NCBI RefSeq assembly: GCF_000972845.2
Contig: NC_040026.1
Span: 958,486 to 1,022,485, forward strand
Source of the DNA: Larimichthys crocea
Taxonomy: Eukaryota; Chordata; Actinopteri; Sciaenidae
Direction: 5' to 3'
Length of the DNA: 64,000 nucleotides
Positions 12,681 to 27,116 of this stretch are shown here, piece after piece. Under the pieces are notes generated by a model, which saw nothing but the letters and a program-made list of their open reading frames with translations, did no database searches and was not told where the DNA came from. The stretch's first letter is position 1; each line of letters starts with the position of its first letter. Both the position numbers and the translations under genes were made by a program.

Positions 12681-13464
12681 AGTGCAGATATCTGAACAAT
12701 GAAACTGTGGTCATAAACTTTAGTTTCAGAGAAGAGCTTTACACTCTAAATATTGAAAACATGTTCAGGTGAAAAGCAAAACTTCAAACCTGAATCACTC
12801 TTTGAAATTTCATAAGGAAAAGCTTGTTTTTTTTAAACACATTTATGTTCCCATACATCCAAATGAGGCTGAACGTCTTCCAGTGAACTCTTCTGGATTA
12901 TCGATTCATGCAGTCAAATAAAAGAAGTGCTTTGATTATGGGGTACACGCTTCAAATAATGTTAACTAACTCAAATAACTCGGATTTTCATTTTTGGATG
13001 ATTGTTTTTTTAATCAAATATTCACCTGTATGTTCAACATGACACAGATAAACACATAGTATTGATCATAATTAAACAAACATTCATTCAAAATGTTGAA
13101 CATCTCAGAGGAACTGCTGGCTTTCAGTGTCACTAGAATACAAAACTATAATCCCTATGATTATAATCCAGCTCATATCATCATAGATTTATGAACGAGA
13201 ATAATGACACACTGTATTACTATGCAAATATTTTAGAAAGTAGTATTTGGTTTTAAACTAGTTAGTGATAGTAGAGTAGTGAGACATGTGCAGGCCAGCC
13301 ATGAGCATGACTGTATCTGTAATACTCATGTTCCATAACAACGTGTCTTTATAGAATAGAAATACGAAATAAAATCACACCCACACATATACACACACAC
13401 ACATACACATATTACACACAAAGGGCTCATAGACATGCAAATGTGGAGAGAGATGGTGGAGTGA

Positions 13465-13580
13465 TGGGCAGCCACACAGAGCGGCGCTCTGAGAGCGGTC
13501 AGGGGGTTCGGTGCCTTGCTCAAGAGCATATCGACAGTGTGCAGGAGGTGAACTGGCACCTCTCCAGTGCTGAGACAAAG
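13465..13580 (+). repeat. common teleost interspersed repeat fragment
   Basis: GGGGGTTCGGTGCCTTGCTC, then AGGAGGTGAACTGGCACCTC. This is a block I recognise as dispersed through many fish genomes. The family name is uncertain. Confidence 0.4.
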
Positions 13581-14519
13581 CAGCAACCTCCAGTGCTGGA
13601 GGTAAAGCCAACGCAGGAGCACTAAAAACTGACATTCCCCGAGCGACAACTTGAGTCAGTCTCCATAGGAGCCCATGTTCAAATGTCCATCTTCACAGCA
13701 GAAATAAACATGTAGATTAGAATTCATGAATTTATATCACAACACTATCACAGTGTTAATTTGCTGGAGGCCTTTGTATATTGTTGATGATGGTGTATGT
13801 GTTTGTTTTCAAGTGTGTATGAATAAATAAAAACTTTAATGACAACACTCAGGATGTACAAAATCACATTTGGGTCAGTTTGTTTTGAAAAATGAAAGAA
13901 CATGTCTTGGTCTCCTTGGTGATCACTACATGTATAAATGGTGCACGACTCTAAAACTCACACACACTCACACTCTGTGACATTGAGATGTTGCAGTTAC
14001 AGAGTCATGTTTTAAACTGTGGGTAAAATCATCCAATCACTGCAGCCCTGCCCCCAGCATGAAGTCAAGCATCATTCATTTACAGGACATGTTTTATCAT
14101 CAACAGGCGCTTTTCTTTGTCTGATTGACTGTCTATCTGCCCGTCTGCCTGTCGTCTCCATTCATCTCTCTCTTCACCTCACTTTCCTTTAAAAAAGGCG
14201 GCTCCCATTTGTTCACTGCACTGCCCCTCTCTTCCTGTTTTCATACACTCATTTCTCCTGGCTGTGTGTATTTCACCCCCTATCCCCTCCCCCCTCTTTC
14301 GCAGAGATGGTTTGAGGTCAGCCGGCTCACGTGTCTTCGTCTCCTGCTACAGCATGTGGGCTAGAAATTCCACCATCCCACCGTTTCAAATTGCATGTTT
14401 CCTGGCTTGAAAAGAGTATGTGCATGCACACGCACACAGCCTTCCTCCTGCAAAATGAAGCGTGCACGCACACACACATACACAGTCTCACATGCTTATC
14501 ATTCACTTACATGTGCACG

Positions 14520-14520
<1 letters not shown>

Positions 14521-14596
<76 letters not shown>
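14521..14596. repeat. (CA)n microsatellite
   Basis: Pure CA run of about 75 bases. Confidence 0.98.
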
Positions 14597-14597
<1 letters not shown>

Positions 14598-15079
14598 CAG
14601 AATAGGCATTATATAAGCAACAACCTGTTAGTGTAATAGCAGTTAGCAGTCAGTTTATGAAAATAATTCAATCTGTCTCTGAAATGTTTACTGATGATCA
14701 ATTATGTATCTGTTTGTTGAAGAATGACACACAGCTGTCCACCTCTGGTAACGGACAAATCAACACCACGTCTGACAGTGTTGGAGCTGACTGCAGCCCG
14801 TCTCACACACACATCCTGTAGTAGCTCCCTGAAGAATATTGCTATCACGCCACTACACCAAACAATGCTGTGTGATTTCAGATGGCATGGTGGAGAGGGC
14901 CTATCAGAACCTTGACTCTGCTGCAGATAGTACCCCCTCAACATAGGTGGAGCTGGTTGTCATAGTAACACTATTCTAGCATTTGGGAAACAACGTGCTG
15001 GATGTGCGCCCTATCCTGCCAGCTCAGAGACAGAACAACACAGAGGCTCCAGAAGTGAACGAATCATGTGGAGTTGTTT

Positions 15080-15240
15080 AGTGAAGATATAGACTTTTTG
15101 TCCAGTGCTTCAGAAGGATCTTGCCACTCTGCAGAGAAGATGCTTCTCTGCCACATCAAGCAGCACAGAGCACATAGAGCTGGCCAGAAGACAGATGCGG
15201 AGAGAGACCCGGCCGATTTTCAAAATAAAACACCAGATTG
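15080..15240 (-). repeat. interspersed repeat, GTTTTATTTTGAAA family copy
   Basis: The minus strand reads GGTGTTTTATTTTGAAAATC, then CGGCCGGGTCTCTC. It belongs with the copies near 16,430 and 41,798. Confidence 0.4.
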
Positions 15241-15865
15241 TAAAAACAGACACAAACATTTAGTGATGGCAGGAGGACAAAAACCAAGAAAGACGACCAA
15301 ACCTGAGTAAGTTAATAAAGTCTGACCGGCAAAACACTGAAATGCTCCTGGTGGGAGATCACACCAAAACAGTGTCACAGCCACAACATCACAGAGCCGC
15401 GCCTAGAGGACGTCTGTCATCAGCTGTCAAGTTTCAACATCAATGTTTTCAGTTTGTACAAAGTCTATGCTTTAATAGCCTACCTGCTAATGCTTGGACA
15501 GAGCGTGAGCATTTGTCTCAATATATGTATTGTGTGTATTTAATCATGACTCAAGTCTTATGTCTTTATTGGAGAGGGGGCTTGTTTCTGCAGGAATTAC
15601 ATCAAATGAATATAAAATTCTCACATCAACACTCAGCTTGAGGATGGCATGAGCCGGAGTATGGAGGGAAGCTCCAGCTAGCAGCAACTGTTGTCAGTTG
15701 AGGCTGTCAGTGGTCTGTCTCAGCCTGATGGTCCTGACAGACCTGCTCCACGTGGTAAACAACTGGAACCACTGCCAGCACGGACATCAGCAGGGAACTT
15801 TTAAAACCTCTCTGGGCACACTCAGCTGTTAGAGTTGGTAAGGTTAGACAGATGCATCAGCATCA

Positions 15866-15914
15866 CACGCACACACACGCACACACACACACGCACACAC
15901 ACGCACGCACACAC

Positions 15915-15962
<48 letters not shown>

Positions 15963-16090
15963 TAGTATAGGGTTCTCCCCAGCAGCAGCCAGGCCATGTA
16001 CGGAGCCCAGAATCATGTGAAGATAACAGACTGCACTCTTCACTGGTAAATCCCTTTTCTCCTGTGTGTGTGTGTGTGTGTGTGTGTGTC
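15866..16090. repeat. (CA)n then (TG)n tracts
   Basis: (CA)n with CACG variants at 15,866-15,959 and (TG)n at 16,062-16,089. Another inverted CA/TG pair. Confidence 0.93.
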
Positions 16091-16429
16091 CTCTGGCTCT
16101 CTCCATCCATTAAATCCAGCCTTACAGAATCCTCCTTCATGTAACAAAGGTCCACAGTGATAAATGCTCTCACTCCTCCAGCAGGTTAGAAGGTGGCAGC
16201 AGGGTTGGGCTTCACACCATCTTCACTTGTCTTGAGTGTGATGAGAGCGTCACCACATCTCGCGTCTAAACACAGACGTCTAAGCAAACCCTTCATCACA
16301 CGCTGACTTTACCACCTATCATCTGGGATGTTACACTACTACAAAGAGTTTGAAATGATTGTAATGACAATGAAAATCACTGAATTCATATGATGAACTC
16401 ATATTGAACATCTCATGAAGGAGGAGTCT

Positions 16430-16685
16430 GCACAGGGCGTTTTATTTTGAAAATGGACCTGGTTCTCTATGTCTTTGTGTGTCCGGCTTCCTGCTAGCTC
16501 CATCAGCTCTGTGCTGCTTGATGCGGCATCCATCAAAAACAGACCAGCTGCGATTCAAAGTGCAGAGCTGCTCATGCATCGCGGCACAGCACTTCTGGTG
16601 GAATCGCAAGAGTCGTCTAGAACTGGTGCGATCAGCATCACCGCCGGCTGGAACGTGTTGCAGTAATGCCTGCTGGAATTTAGGA
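16430..16685 (+). repeat. interspersed repeat, GTTTTATTTTGAAA family copy
   Basis: Starts CACAGGGCGTTTTATTTTGA and contains a CATGCATCGCGGCACAGC block. A related start is seen at 41,798 (CACAGGGTGTTTTATTTTGA) and, on the minus strand, near 15,229 (GGTGTTTTATTTTGAAAATC). Confidence 0.5.
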
Positions 16686-16833
16686 GTAAGTTAATAAATG
16701 ACTATAGTGAATAGTGGCCCAGCCCCAACTGGAACAGCTGATAAGAACGTAGGTGATTAGGCTTCATGTTGACGGAAAGCTCAAACAGAGTGCCAAACAG
16801 CATGCAAACTAGGAGCATTATTATGACTGATAT

Positions 16834-16835
<2 letters not shown>

Positions 16836-16878
<43 letters not shown>

Positions 16879-16892
16879 TGTGTGTCTGTGTG
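16836..16892. repeat. (TG)n microsatellite
   Basis: TG run of about 57 bases. Confidence 0.97.
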
Positions 16893-18039
16893 TGCTCATT
16901 CACTATAATCCCTGACAGTTCCTATTCTAAATCATAACTGTTTCTGCCTGGTTGGCAGTGAATGGTCATGCAAATGTAATCTCTGCCTCTTTGCAAATAA
17001 ACAGAAATAAATAAAGCATGCAGGAAGAGTGTTTAACACTTTAAGTACAGGCTGAGAGGCTCACTGTGTACACTGTGATGGGAACAGGTACTGTGCCCAA
17101 TCATTGTCCTGTTTTCATCTGAATCCCCATCACAGGCTGCCTGTCTGCACAGTGACAGCAGCAGTCACAGTGATGGTGGCAGTAGTAGTAGTGGGAGTTC
17201 TTATTCAGACCAGAACTGCAAACTTTAGCTTCCACACAGATGTGTGTTTATTAATCCTCAAAGTATTGATTTTTGATGTTTACATGTGACAGCATCTATG
17301 AAGAGCCTACATTAGCGGAGCCTTGCAGTGTTTGTCTTTTCGGAAACACAAAGAACAAGTATGCAGACAATTTGAAAATTGTCTCTCTCTCTCCATCGTG
17401 CTAAAGTTGTCTGAGGGCTGTGAAATACTACAGAGAGGTGGCACACTGTGCTCCACTGGCCTTAATGCAATTCTGACTGCACTCTGCAGCAGCAGCCAGC
17501 ATCTCCATGAAGGCTTTGTGTTTGGGTCTGTATCAGACCCCCCTCTAGCTGTCACTGATCCAAGGAGGGAAGAGCACACTGCTCATCATGCTTCATCTTC
17601 CTCTTTTGGCTCATCACAAACTAATCTGTGTGTTGGACGGTCAACTTGTTCAATAATCCTCAATGATGGTCTTAGAGTTTAAGTGAGCCTGTCAAGGTAA
17701 ACACACACACACACATAAAGAGTGGTGAGGGTGACGAGCCATGTAGACTGAAAGACACTTTAAGCAAGAGCAACATAATAAGAGTAGAGCTGCGTGCATG
17801 TCTTTGGCAGCCTTACAGACATCTGCTGTGAAGGTCAAGTTTCAGTCTGTATGGAACCAATCAATGGAGCCAGCAGTAGAACACCCCTCCCTGCCTTCAT
17901 CTGCCACACACACACACGCACACACACACACAGAAAGGCAGCATTCACAGAGCCATGTATGATTACGCATTACACATACAGACACAAGCCTCATCTCAGA
18001 GATAGATGCACACATGCCAGTAAACTCAATCACACAAAA

Positions 18040-18041
<2 letters not shown>

Positions 18042-18135
<94 letters not shown>
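18042..18135. repeat. (CA)n microsatellite, one of the longest in the window
   Basis: Pure CA run of about 93 bases. Confidence 0.98.
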
Positions 18136-18137
<2 letters not shown>

Positions 18138-19393
18138 TGGAGAAGGAACCTTGCCCTAGATTTTCAAGGAACAATCTCATGTTACATCTCTGGTCTAGCT
18201 TGGCCTTTGTCAAGGCAGCACAAGTCTCACAGGCCGGCATGTGCAGCCCTGCACATGACTGCATATCACACGCTCAGTGCTAAACGCTTCTGTGTTTCTA
18301 CACTTTAATAACTAAGGCTGTGGTAAAGCCAGATCTTGAGCTTACAGTTTAGAACAGGCACCAGCAGATCATCATACAGGACAAAGACACATTTTCACAG
18401 TCTACTACATTCAGACAATATTCTAAGGTCTTTACTTAAAAAGAACTATTTGTGTTTAGGATTCTGTCCATACATATATGAAGTGTGAAAAATGATATTT
18501 ATGTCAGACTGTCAACTTATGTGACAAAACAACCCAAACAACAGATATTTAAGAAAAGAGAGAACAGTGCAGAAGACGTTAATGGTCCTACCAGCTGTTT
18601 ATTTCAGGAGTTGAAGCTGTAACAATGTGCTGCTGCAATGTCAACACAAACTTTGGACTTCACACACCACTGCATCACCTATCCTCCACAGGACACACAC
18701 ACACACAAAGACACAATCATATCCATAGCACATGTCCACTTGACATGTCAGAGTGCATGTTCATGTGATGTTCATTTCAGTCACATGTCTAATTCAAGCA
18801 AAAGTCCTTAATGACATGAATTCAATTGAATCTTCACCAGGCTCATTACAGTGTGCATGCACTGCACTGGTGTGTGTTTCACAGCTTAATGTTTCTGTAA
18901 AAGGGCAGCTTGGGGTGAGGCTAAACCTGTGCAGAGGTTTGAACAAGTTAAAAAGTAACATTTCCAGCAGAGCAGGAAATACGCCTCCTCAGGCTGGAAC
19001 GCCACAATCCAACAACCAACCAGACTAAAGTAAGCGTGTCTACCCATTGGTGGGTAGGTTGAGCAGGTAAACTCCCCTTCTTGGACAGCTGACAGCTCTG
19101 GCTTCACTGGACTTCAGTTAGACTTTAAATAATAAGGAGAAAAATACACGAGGCGAGCCTGAAGTTTCACAGATTAAACAGAGTTCTGAAAGCCATGGCT
19201 GCATGCGATTCACTGCTTCTCTCTCCATTCACAAGCCTCATTACACTGCAGGACTCCACTACTACAGCCACGCCTCACTACACAGAGGTGTGTATGCAAC
19301 TATGTGTGAACTCAGAAACACTACCAACACACTTTTGTTTCAAGGTGTGTCACACTGAAGCTTTTATTCCAGAACTGTTCATTTTCTCTCTCT

Positions 19394-19431
<38 letters not shown>

Positions 19432-19573
19432 ACAGACTTTTGGAGTCCACATGGGGCTTTTCTTTCTAGCCTCAGTGATATCAGAGGACACAGCAGAGAG
19501 CTGAGGAGAGGCACTTTGCTGCACAGACTGACAGGATGGTGAGGTGACAGCTGAGGGAGAGAGGGAGGGAAAG

Positions 19574-19614
19574 CCTGGCTGACTGACTGGCTGACTGGCT
19601 GACTGACTGGCTTG
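19574..19614. repeat. (CTGGCTGACTGA)n minisatellite
   Basis: GACTGACTGGCTGACTGGCT pattern, four-base TGAC/TGGC steps over about 40 bases. Confidence 0.85.
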
Positions 19615-19923
19615 CAGAACAGAAAGTCTGCTTGTCTGACGAGCTGTACAGCTTTGTGTCTGCCACTGACAGAGATAATATATGACAATAGCAATACTTA
19701 TTGTACACAATCGTCTAGAAGTACTTGACAACACTGAACAGGTATGTTTGGATTATATAATCTTATTCTAGTATTCTAGAGTATGTCCTGATAAAGATGG
19801 ATCCATTATTTATTTTTTACAATGTTTTCTTAATGTTTCACTACATATTCCAGCTTACAGTGATAGTCAGTCAGATTTTTATCTCCACACATTCTGCCCT
19901 GGAACCACAACCCTTAACATTAA

Positions 19924-19926
<3 letters not shown>

Positions 19927-19998
<72 letters not shown>
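19927..19998. repeat. (GT)n microsatellite
   Basis: Pure GT run of about 72 bases. Confidence 0.98.
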
Positions 19999-19999
<1 letters not shown>

Positions 20000-20587
20000 T
20001 TCATACTGGCATTCACAGCAGGCCAGATGTGTGATGGGTATTCACACGTCTGCCAGCTTCACCAGCTTCGACAGAAAGCTCCATTCATATCCAAGTATTT
20101 CACAACAGCTGTGCGAGTGCAGGTGATTAACAATGCTCTGGGATGTTGTGATAACGCTCACCATTCCTGCATCAGTCTGAGTAATGACAGAGGAAGAGAT
20201 GAGATTTGTGACAGCGTGTAACACTGCAGAGGAATGGCCTAATACCTGTGCTGAGAAAACGTGCCTATTAATCAATGAGTCAATCAACAGAAGCCATTAC
20301 AACCATTCCAATAGGTGATTAATCATCCAAGTCATTCATTAAGCAAATAAGAAGCTCAACATTATCCAGTTCAAGCTCCTCAGGACTAATGAACTGCTTG
20401 TCTCGGTTCATAATGAACATCTTTGGGTTTTGGACTGATGCTGGACACGGCAGGGAAGTCACAATTAGCTCAGTTATACAGACAGAATGATTATAAAATG
20501 AACTGAAGAAAGAATATTTGATAATAAAAATAATCATTAGCTGCAGCTCAAGGTAGTATGAGTGAGAGACACTGCCGTCTGCTCTCA

Positions 20588-20596
20588 GAGACAGAC

Positions 20597-20662
<66 letters not shown>
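20588..20662. repeat. (GA)n microsatellite
   Basis: GACAGA followed by a pure GA run of about 60 bases. Confidence 0.97.
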
Positions 20663-20664
<2 letters not shown>

Positions 20665-21889
20665 GACAATGTGAGGATGAGTTCTTTGTGGGGGAATCTC
20701 TCCTCTCTCTTTGGTAACAAGAGTTAACTTGTTTAATTGCGTTTCACATTCCAGCTGAGACACGTCAAATACACTGTCTACTCACCAAGGCTGAAGCAAT
20801 AGGAGCTTTCAAGGCCAATAAACAGCAACATTCAGCAGTCCAAGCACAGCCTTTTTCATCTGAATATTCATCATGAATATTGTGTATTTTTGTTCAAAGA
20901 GAATGAGGCTAACCGAGAACAGAAGATATATTAACACAAATACTACTCTGGTTAATCAACAGGATGACAACCATGAAGCTAAATAGTGTAATAATTGATA
21001 ATGAACATGTTATTGTACTATTCATTTAGTGTCAAAAAACAACACGTGTCTAAAAGTCACAAATCTGTTTAAACGGAGTGTGAGTCAGTGAGAAAACACA
21101 GAACAGTCTGGAAAACAGTGGACTCTTCACTTCCCAGTGATCCTTTCTATTATTTTCCACAATGTATAGTAGTCTGAATTGTTGAGCTAACATTTATGTC
21201 AGTAAATACATGTTGAGAGCAAAGAAGAGAGGTTAGAGGAGTTAACTCTATACCATCTGGAAAGAGTTAGCTAGCTGTTGAACAAAGGAACAGAGTGAGC
21301 TGCGAGAGAAAGAAAAAAAAAGACAAAAATGAGCTCTTTGACTTTTCCGCTTCACTCTGGAGGGAAACAGAGATCCTCCAATTCAGAATAGAGATCTACT
21401 ATGCAACTGTTTAGCATTTTTCTAGGAACTGATGTAGGCTCTCCAGCCAGTGGTCAAAAAGTGACTTTGTCCTTCATATACGCACACTGACTGTATTACT
21501 TTGTATCTTTGGCTTTCAAATGAAAAGCAGTGGCTTGGTCAGGAGTCACAGTTAAACTTCTAATAATTCAAAAGTCACCATATATGAACAATCACTGTTA
21601 AAGCAGATGACATGTATTAGTTCTATAGATTAAAAAACACACCTTGGCAAAACTTTCCTGTCATCACTGTATACCAGAGGGCATTGCCTCTTTTTTTGTC
21701 TTTGATTGCTCTGTTTGCATTTCACTTGAGCAGTGGAGTCAGGAAACCTACAGAAACCAATTCTGCCCCACACTGGCTCCAGGCAACAATCATTCCACTG
21801 TTTCATTCACAGCAAACAGTGGAATCATTTTACTCCATACAACTGTTACTGCCGCTACTACTATATATTTTCATATTTGATTCTATTCT

Positions 21890-21960
21890 CTATAAGTGAC
21901 AGCATTTGATTCAGCTCGATATATGATGACATCTGATTATTCTCTACATATGATGGCATT
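21890..21960 (+). repeat. left arm of an imperfect direct repeat flanking LINE fragment A
   Basis: The block begins CTATAAGTGACAGCATTTGA and ends CTACATATGATGGCATT. It recurs at 22,338-22,380 with about 26 internal bases missing. The pair flank the truncated LINE copy and its (TA)n tract. Confidence 0.7.
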
Positions 21961-21969
21961 TGATTATTC

Positions 21970-22207
21970 TCAAATCAAATCAATTTTATTTGTATAGCCC
22001 AAAGTTATAAAGTACATTCACCTCGGAGGGCTTTACAATCTGTACAGGGAGTGACATCCTCTGTCCTTAGACCCTCGGTTCGAGTGTGGAAAAACTTGCC
22101 CACAAAAACCTTTAACAGGGAAAAAATGTGGAAGAAACCTCAGGAAGAGCCACAGAGGAGGGATCCCTCTCCCAGGACGGACAGACGTGCAATGGATGTC
22201 ACGTGTC
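21970..22207 (-). mobile_element. 5'-truncated copy of the LINE 3' end (copy A)
   Basis: The segment is closely similar to 3,660-3,905, sharing blocks such as TTTGTATAGCCCAAAGT, CCTCTGTCCTTAGACCCTCG and CCTCAGGAAGAGCCACAGAG. Its (AAATC)n terminus marks the 3' end, so the copy is oriented on the minus strand. It stops where the family consensus reads gatgtcacgtgt and runs directly into a (TA)n tract. Imperfect direct repeats flank it (see 21,890 and 22,338). Confidence 0.85.
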
Positions 22208-22267
22208 GAAAAAACAAATATATATATATATATATATATAATATATATAATATATAAGATAAATATA

Positions 22268-22298
<31 letters not shown>

Positions 22299-22334
22299 GA
22301 TATATATATATATATATAGTATATATATATATAT
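22208..22334. repeat. (TA)n tract following LINE fragment A
   Basis: An almost pure TA run with occasional AATA and GATA interruptions. A similar but more interrupted TA tract follows copy B at 23,282-23,385. Confidence 0.95.
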
Positions 22335-22337
22335 GAT

Positions 22338-22380
22338 CTATAAGTGACAGCATTTGATCAGCTCTACATATGACGGCATT
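22338..22380 (+). repeat. right arm of the imperfect direct repeat flanking LINE fragment A
   Basis: The block reads CTATAAGTGACAGCATTTGA, then CAGCTCTACATATGACGGCATT. It matches the left arm at 21,890-21,960 apart from an internal deletion. It could be an unusually long target duplication or an older local duplication into which the LINE fell. Confidence 0.7.
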
Positions 22381-22733
22381 CTACAGCAATATTCCTCTCT
22401 ACTCTACGGTAATCTATTTGGCAGGGAGGACTGAACACAGAAGAAATCATGATACATTTTGTGACACACTGTTCTAATGCCATTTTTAAAGTATTCCAGT
22501 TGAAGCAGCTCCAAAGAAGTGAAGGCCAGTTCAGTTGGTGAGATCAGATAGATGGTACTTCTTTTGTACGTGTATCTGTCTGGGCTTCTCTTCTGTTCTC
22601 TGTATTGTGCTGTAATCCAGAGCTGAAGGAGTTAAGTTCTGTGCAGTGGGTGAACTCAAAGGAACTGGCGTTCACGTGGCTAAGCCGCTGTTGCTATGGG
22701 AGAGAGGCCAGACAGAGGAGAAAGAAACCTCTC

Positions 22734-22802
22734 TCTCACTCACACTCACACTCACACACACACACACACACACACACTCTCACACACACACACACACACA
22801 CA

Positions 22803-22886
<84 letters not shown>
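22734..22886. repeat. (CA)n/(CT)n compound microsatellite, copy A
   Basis: CTCACA, CA and CT runs in sequence, the same order as at 23,761-23,942. Confidence 0.95.
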
Positions 22887-22887
<1 letters not shown>

Positions 22888-23030
22888 CAGGCTTGTTAAG
22901 CTGGGAATTCCTCACGGCGCAGTGCACTCTTGTGCGCGGCAGGCAGAGCATCCATTATGTATGCCCCACACACGCCGTCTCTTTACATGGGTCAGTGCCA
23001 CACACATGCACACGCACAGATACACACTCG

Positions 23031-23040
23031 NNNNNNNNNN
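23031..23040. other. assembly gap (10 N)
   Basis: Ten Ns lie between two copies of the same roughly 0.9-kb sequence (21,970-22,890 and 23,041-23,940). The gap size is a round placeholder. Confidence 0.99.
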
Positions 23041-24460
<1,420 letters not shown>

Positions 24461-27042
24461 TTCAAATAGCATTCACTCTCTCTTTCACTTTAGCTCTCTG
24501 AAACATCTCTCACTCTTCTCCCGTTGTCCATCTGTCCGTCTGTAAGTAATATCAGAAATCCCGCCAGTGGGTCATGCATCACCAGCACAAGGCCGGGCTG
24601 AATATGCCAGGCATTTTGAATGCTACCAGGAATTAAAGTCAAGACAAATTTAAGGAGAGAATGAAAGAGCACAAGCTGCGAGAGGAAGCATGTATATGCC
24701 CAAATATAGCTGCTAAAGCACGGTGTTATAGATGAGAGGAGAACAACAAGGCAGGACACGGAATGTTTAAGGACATGAAGCTCTGTTGTGTAAAGCAGAT
24801 ATGATGCAGAGTACAGCTATCTGTTGTGAATGAAGTGAACTTTGGATCATTTCTGATGGCTTTCTGCACAAACAGCACAGGCTTCTATTCCTCACTGCCA
24901 GTACAAGGTGACAAAATGACAGCACGTCATATTTGAACACGGCATACAGCAGAGTTATTCTATCTTTGGGACTCTTTACTATGCCTGGTAATATATATAA
25001 TCCAGTTAAGGCCCAATGAATGTAGAAGGACAGGAGAGACCAGGAGCAGACAGGAAATGAGAGAACAGGTCACGGTGGACTGGAACAGGATAGGACAGAG
25101 AACGGGACAATACATAACAGAACAGAGCAATACAGACGCAAACAAGACACGGCTGCCAGGAGGGAAACAAGAGAGGAGGACAGGGACAGGGCTAAGAAGC
25201 TCGCTGTGACACAGCTAATCCAATAACCAAGTGTCTGTAACATTTATGTTATTAATCATCAATAGCAATCTTTAGCTGATACTGTTTTCTCAGTCTTTTC
25301 ACTGCCTAGAGAGAACAGACTGTTCTGGAGGACAACAGGGAGACCCTGTTTGAAATTCAGCTAGAGAGACTGTAAGCAGGCCTATTGTCATTCATCCCGC
25401 TGTACTGTCCCACTGGCACAGAGCAGCCATGTTAATATAATGAATTAGTTGATGACAAGATTAAGTGTATTACATTACAGGGTCAACTGGTGACAGTTAG
25501 GATGGCAGACAGACGCATCATACAGACAGGTAAGGCAGCATTCCATCAGGAAGGAGGATGACCTCAGGGGGTGGACAGCAGGAGCGCTCTCCCACAAGTA
25601 CACAAAATGCAGACAGTAGAAGGTGAGATCTCATCTTCTGCTCAGAAAGAGAGGATACAGCCAAACTAGATGGACATGCATGAGCGGCTGTTGCTCGATC
25701 CATTTGGGAGATGTTCCAGACTGAACAAGCACAACCTCCTCATTACTGGCTACACCAAAATAGCTTCCCTCGCATTCTTTGGTAAAACAGTCTAGTTAGA
25801 GGGCCGGGCCAGTGTTCCCTGACAGCAGTGTCTGACAATACACAGGACACAATCCTTTCAGTGGACCTTTATGAAAACATTTATGAATATGTTAAACTTT
25901 AGTAGAGTCACCTCTGGGCTTTAGGAGGCAGTTATTAGTGCCCCACGGTGGTATTAACTCTATACCAGATGCTCTTCCACCCGGAGAAGAGTAGAAATGA
26001 TCAGAAAAGACAGAATACCTGTACATTCTCTACAGGAAATGTCAGTTGGAGTCTCAGCAGCAGGCTTGAAAATCATACCGTGTTATCAGCTCCTCTATCT
26101 CCAATCAGTGAAGGAGGGATTTCATTGCGAGCACTTGTGAGCACACGGGCTGTCTGAGGGTGTGATGGAGATAACAGCAGTCAGACGGGCTGAGGTTGCT
26201 CATTCCACATTCAGGACACAGTCACAGTCTGTCTGGGCTGCTTTCTCACTCGGTGTTCTACTGAAAGGACTCACATACAGTTCAGTATAGCTAGCAGTTA
26301 GAATGCTTGTCTGCATCACATGTGAGAGGTACACTAAAACTAAAGCTTAGAAATAATGGATTCATTCAGCATATTGTCGAACAGCAGCAGTTTAATGAGT
26401 TGATGTTGTGACGTCATTTCAGGCTGGAGAACACTGACTAATCTCCTTCACTCACACATCCAACAGAAACCCTTACAGCTACAGCTGACTGAACGGACCA
26501 CTTCCACACTGTCACTGGTCTCAAAGGGGAAACCACACTGTGACTGGTCAAACTTCTCAAACAAGGTTTTCTGATTGTTCATGTATCTGTGTGTATCTGA
26601 CTGGACTGATCCATTCTCAGGTGCTTCATATGAAAATGTGTATGTGAGGGCAGTTTAACACCGCTCTGTGATCAGAGCTGCCATAAGATCAGTTATTGAG
26701 TATTGATTTCATTCACCATGAAGACAAAGTGAATGTGTGGACCACAATCTCTCCAAAACTGGGATCAGGTGGTCAGTGTGTGTCTCACAGGCCTCTGGTG
26801 CTTGGCCTTTACTTGTTTCATGCATGTTTGTCTGCCTGTTTTCTAAAATACAACTTCTATTGCAGCCCAGCGGTGATAGAAGTAGTGGAGCACAGCACAC
26901 CATTCTGCTGTGACACAGTCATGTAAGAACCACAGCAGCTGTTGAGTAGTAGAGCCTAATGTATTCCCAGGGTTATCTGGGAAGCCTCTGAGACTATAGG
27001 AGACTTTATGACTGCCGTATGGAGCACAGTGATGTAGTGGAG

Positions 27043-27046
<4 letters not shown>

Positions 27047-27115
<69 letters not shown>
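27047..27115. repeat. (GT)n microsatellite
   Basis: Pure GT run of about 68 bases. Confidence 0.98.

Positions 27116-27116
<1 letters not shown>

Larger units (their letters stand above)
12681..21889. other. presumed jmjd1c intron 1, no gene seen
   Basis: AT-richer stretch at 12.7-14.1 kb, then frequent CA, TG and GA tracts and repeat-family fragments. No coding exon recognised. Confidence 0.6.

Noticed and set aside
17794..18283. Frames with long His-Thr or Cys-Val runs
   Set aside because: Translations of the CA/TG microsatellite at 18,042-18,135.
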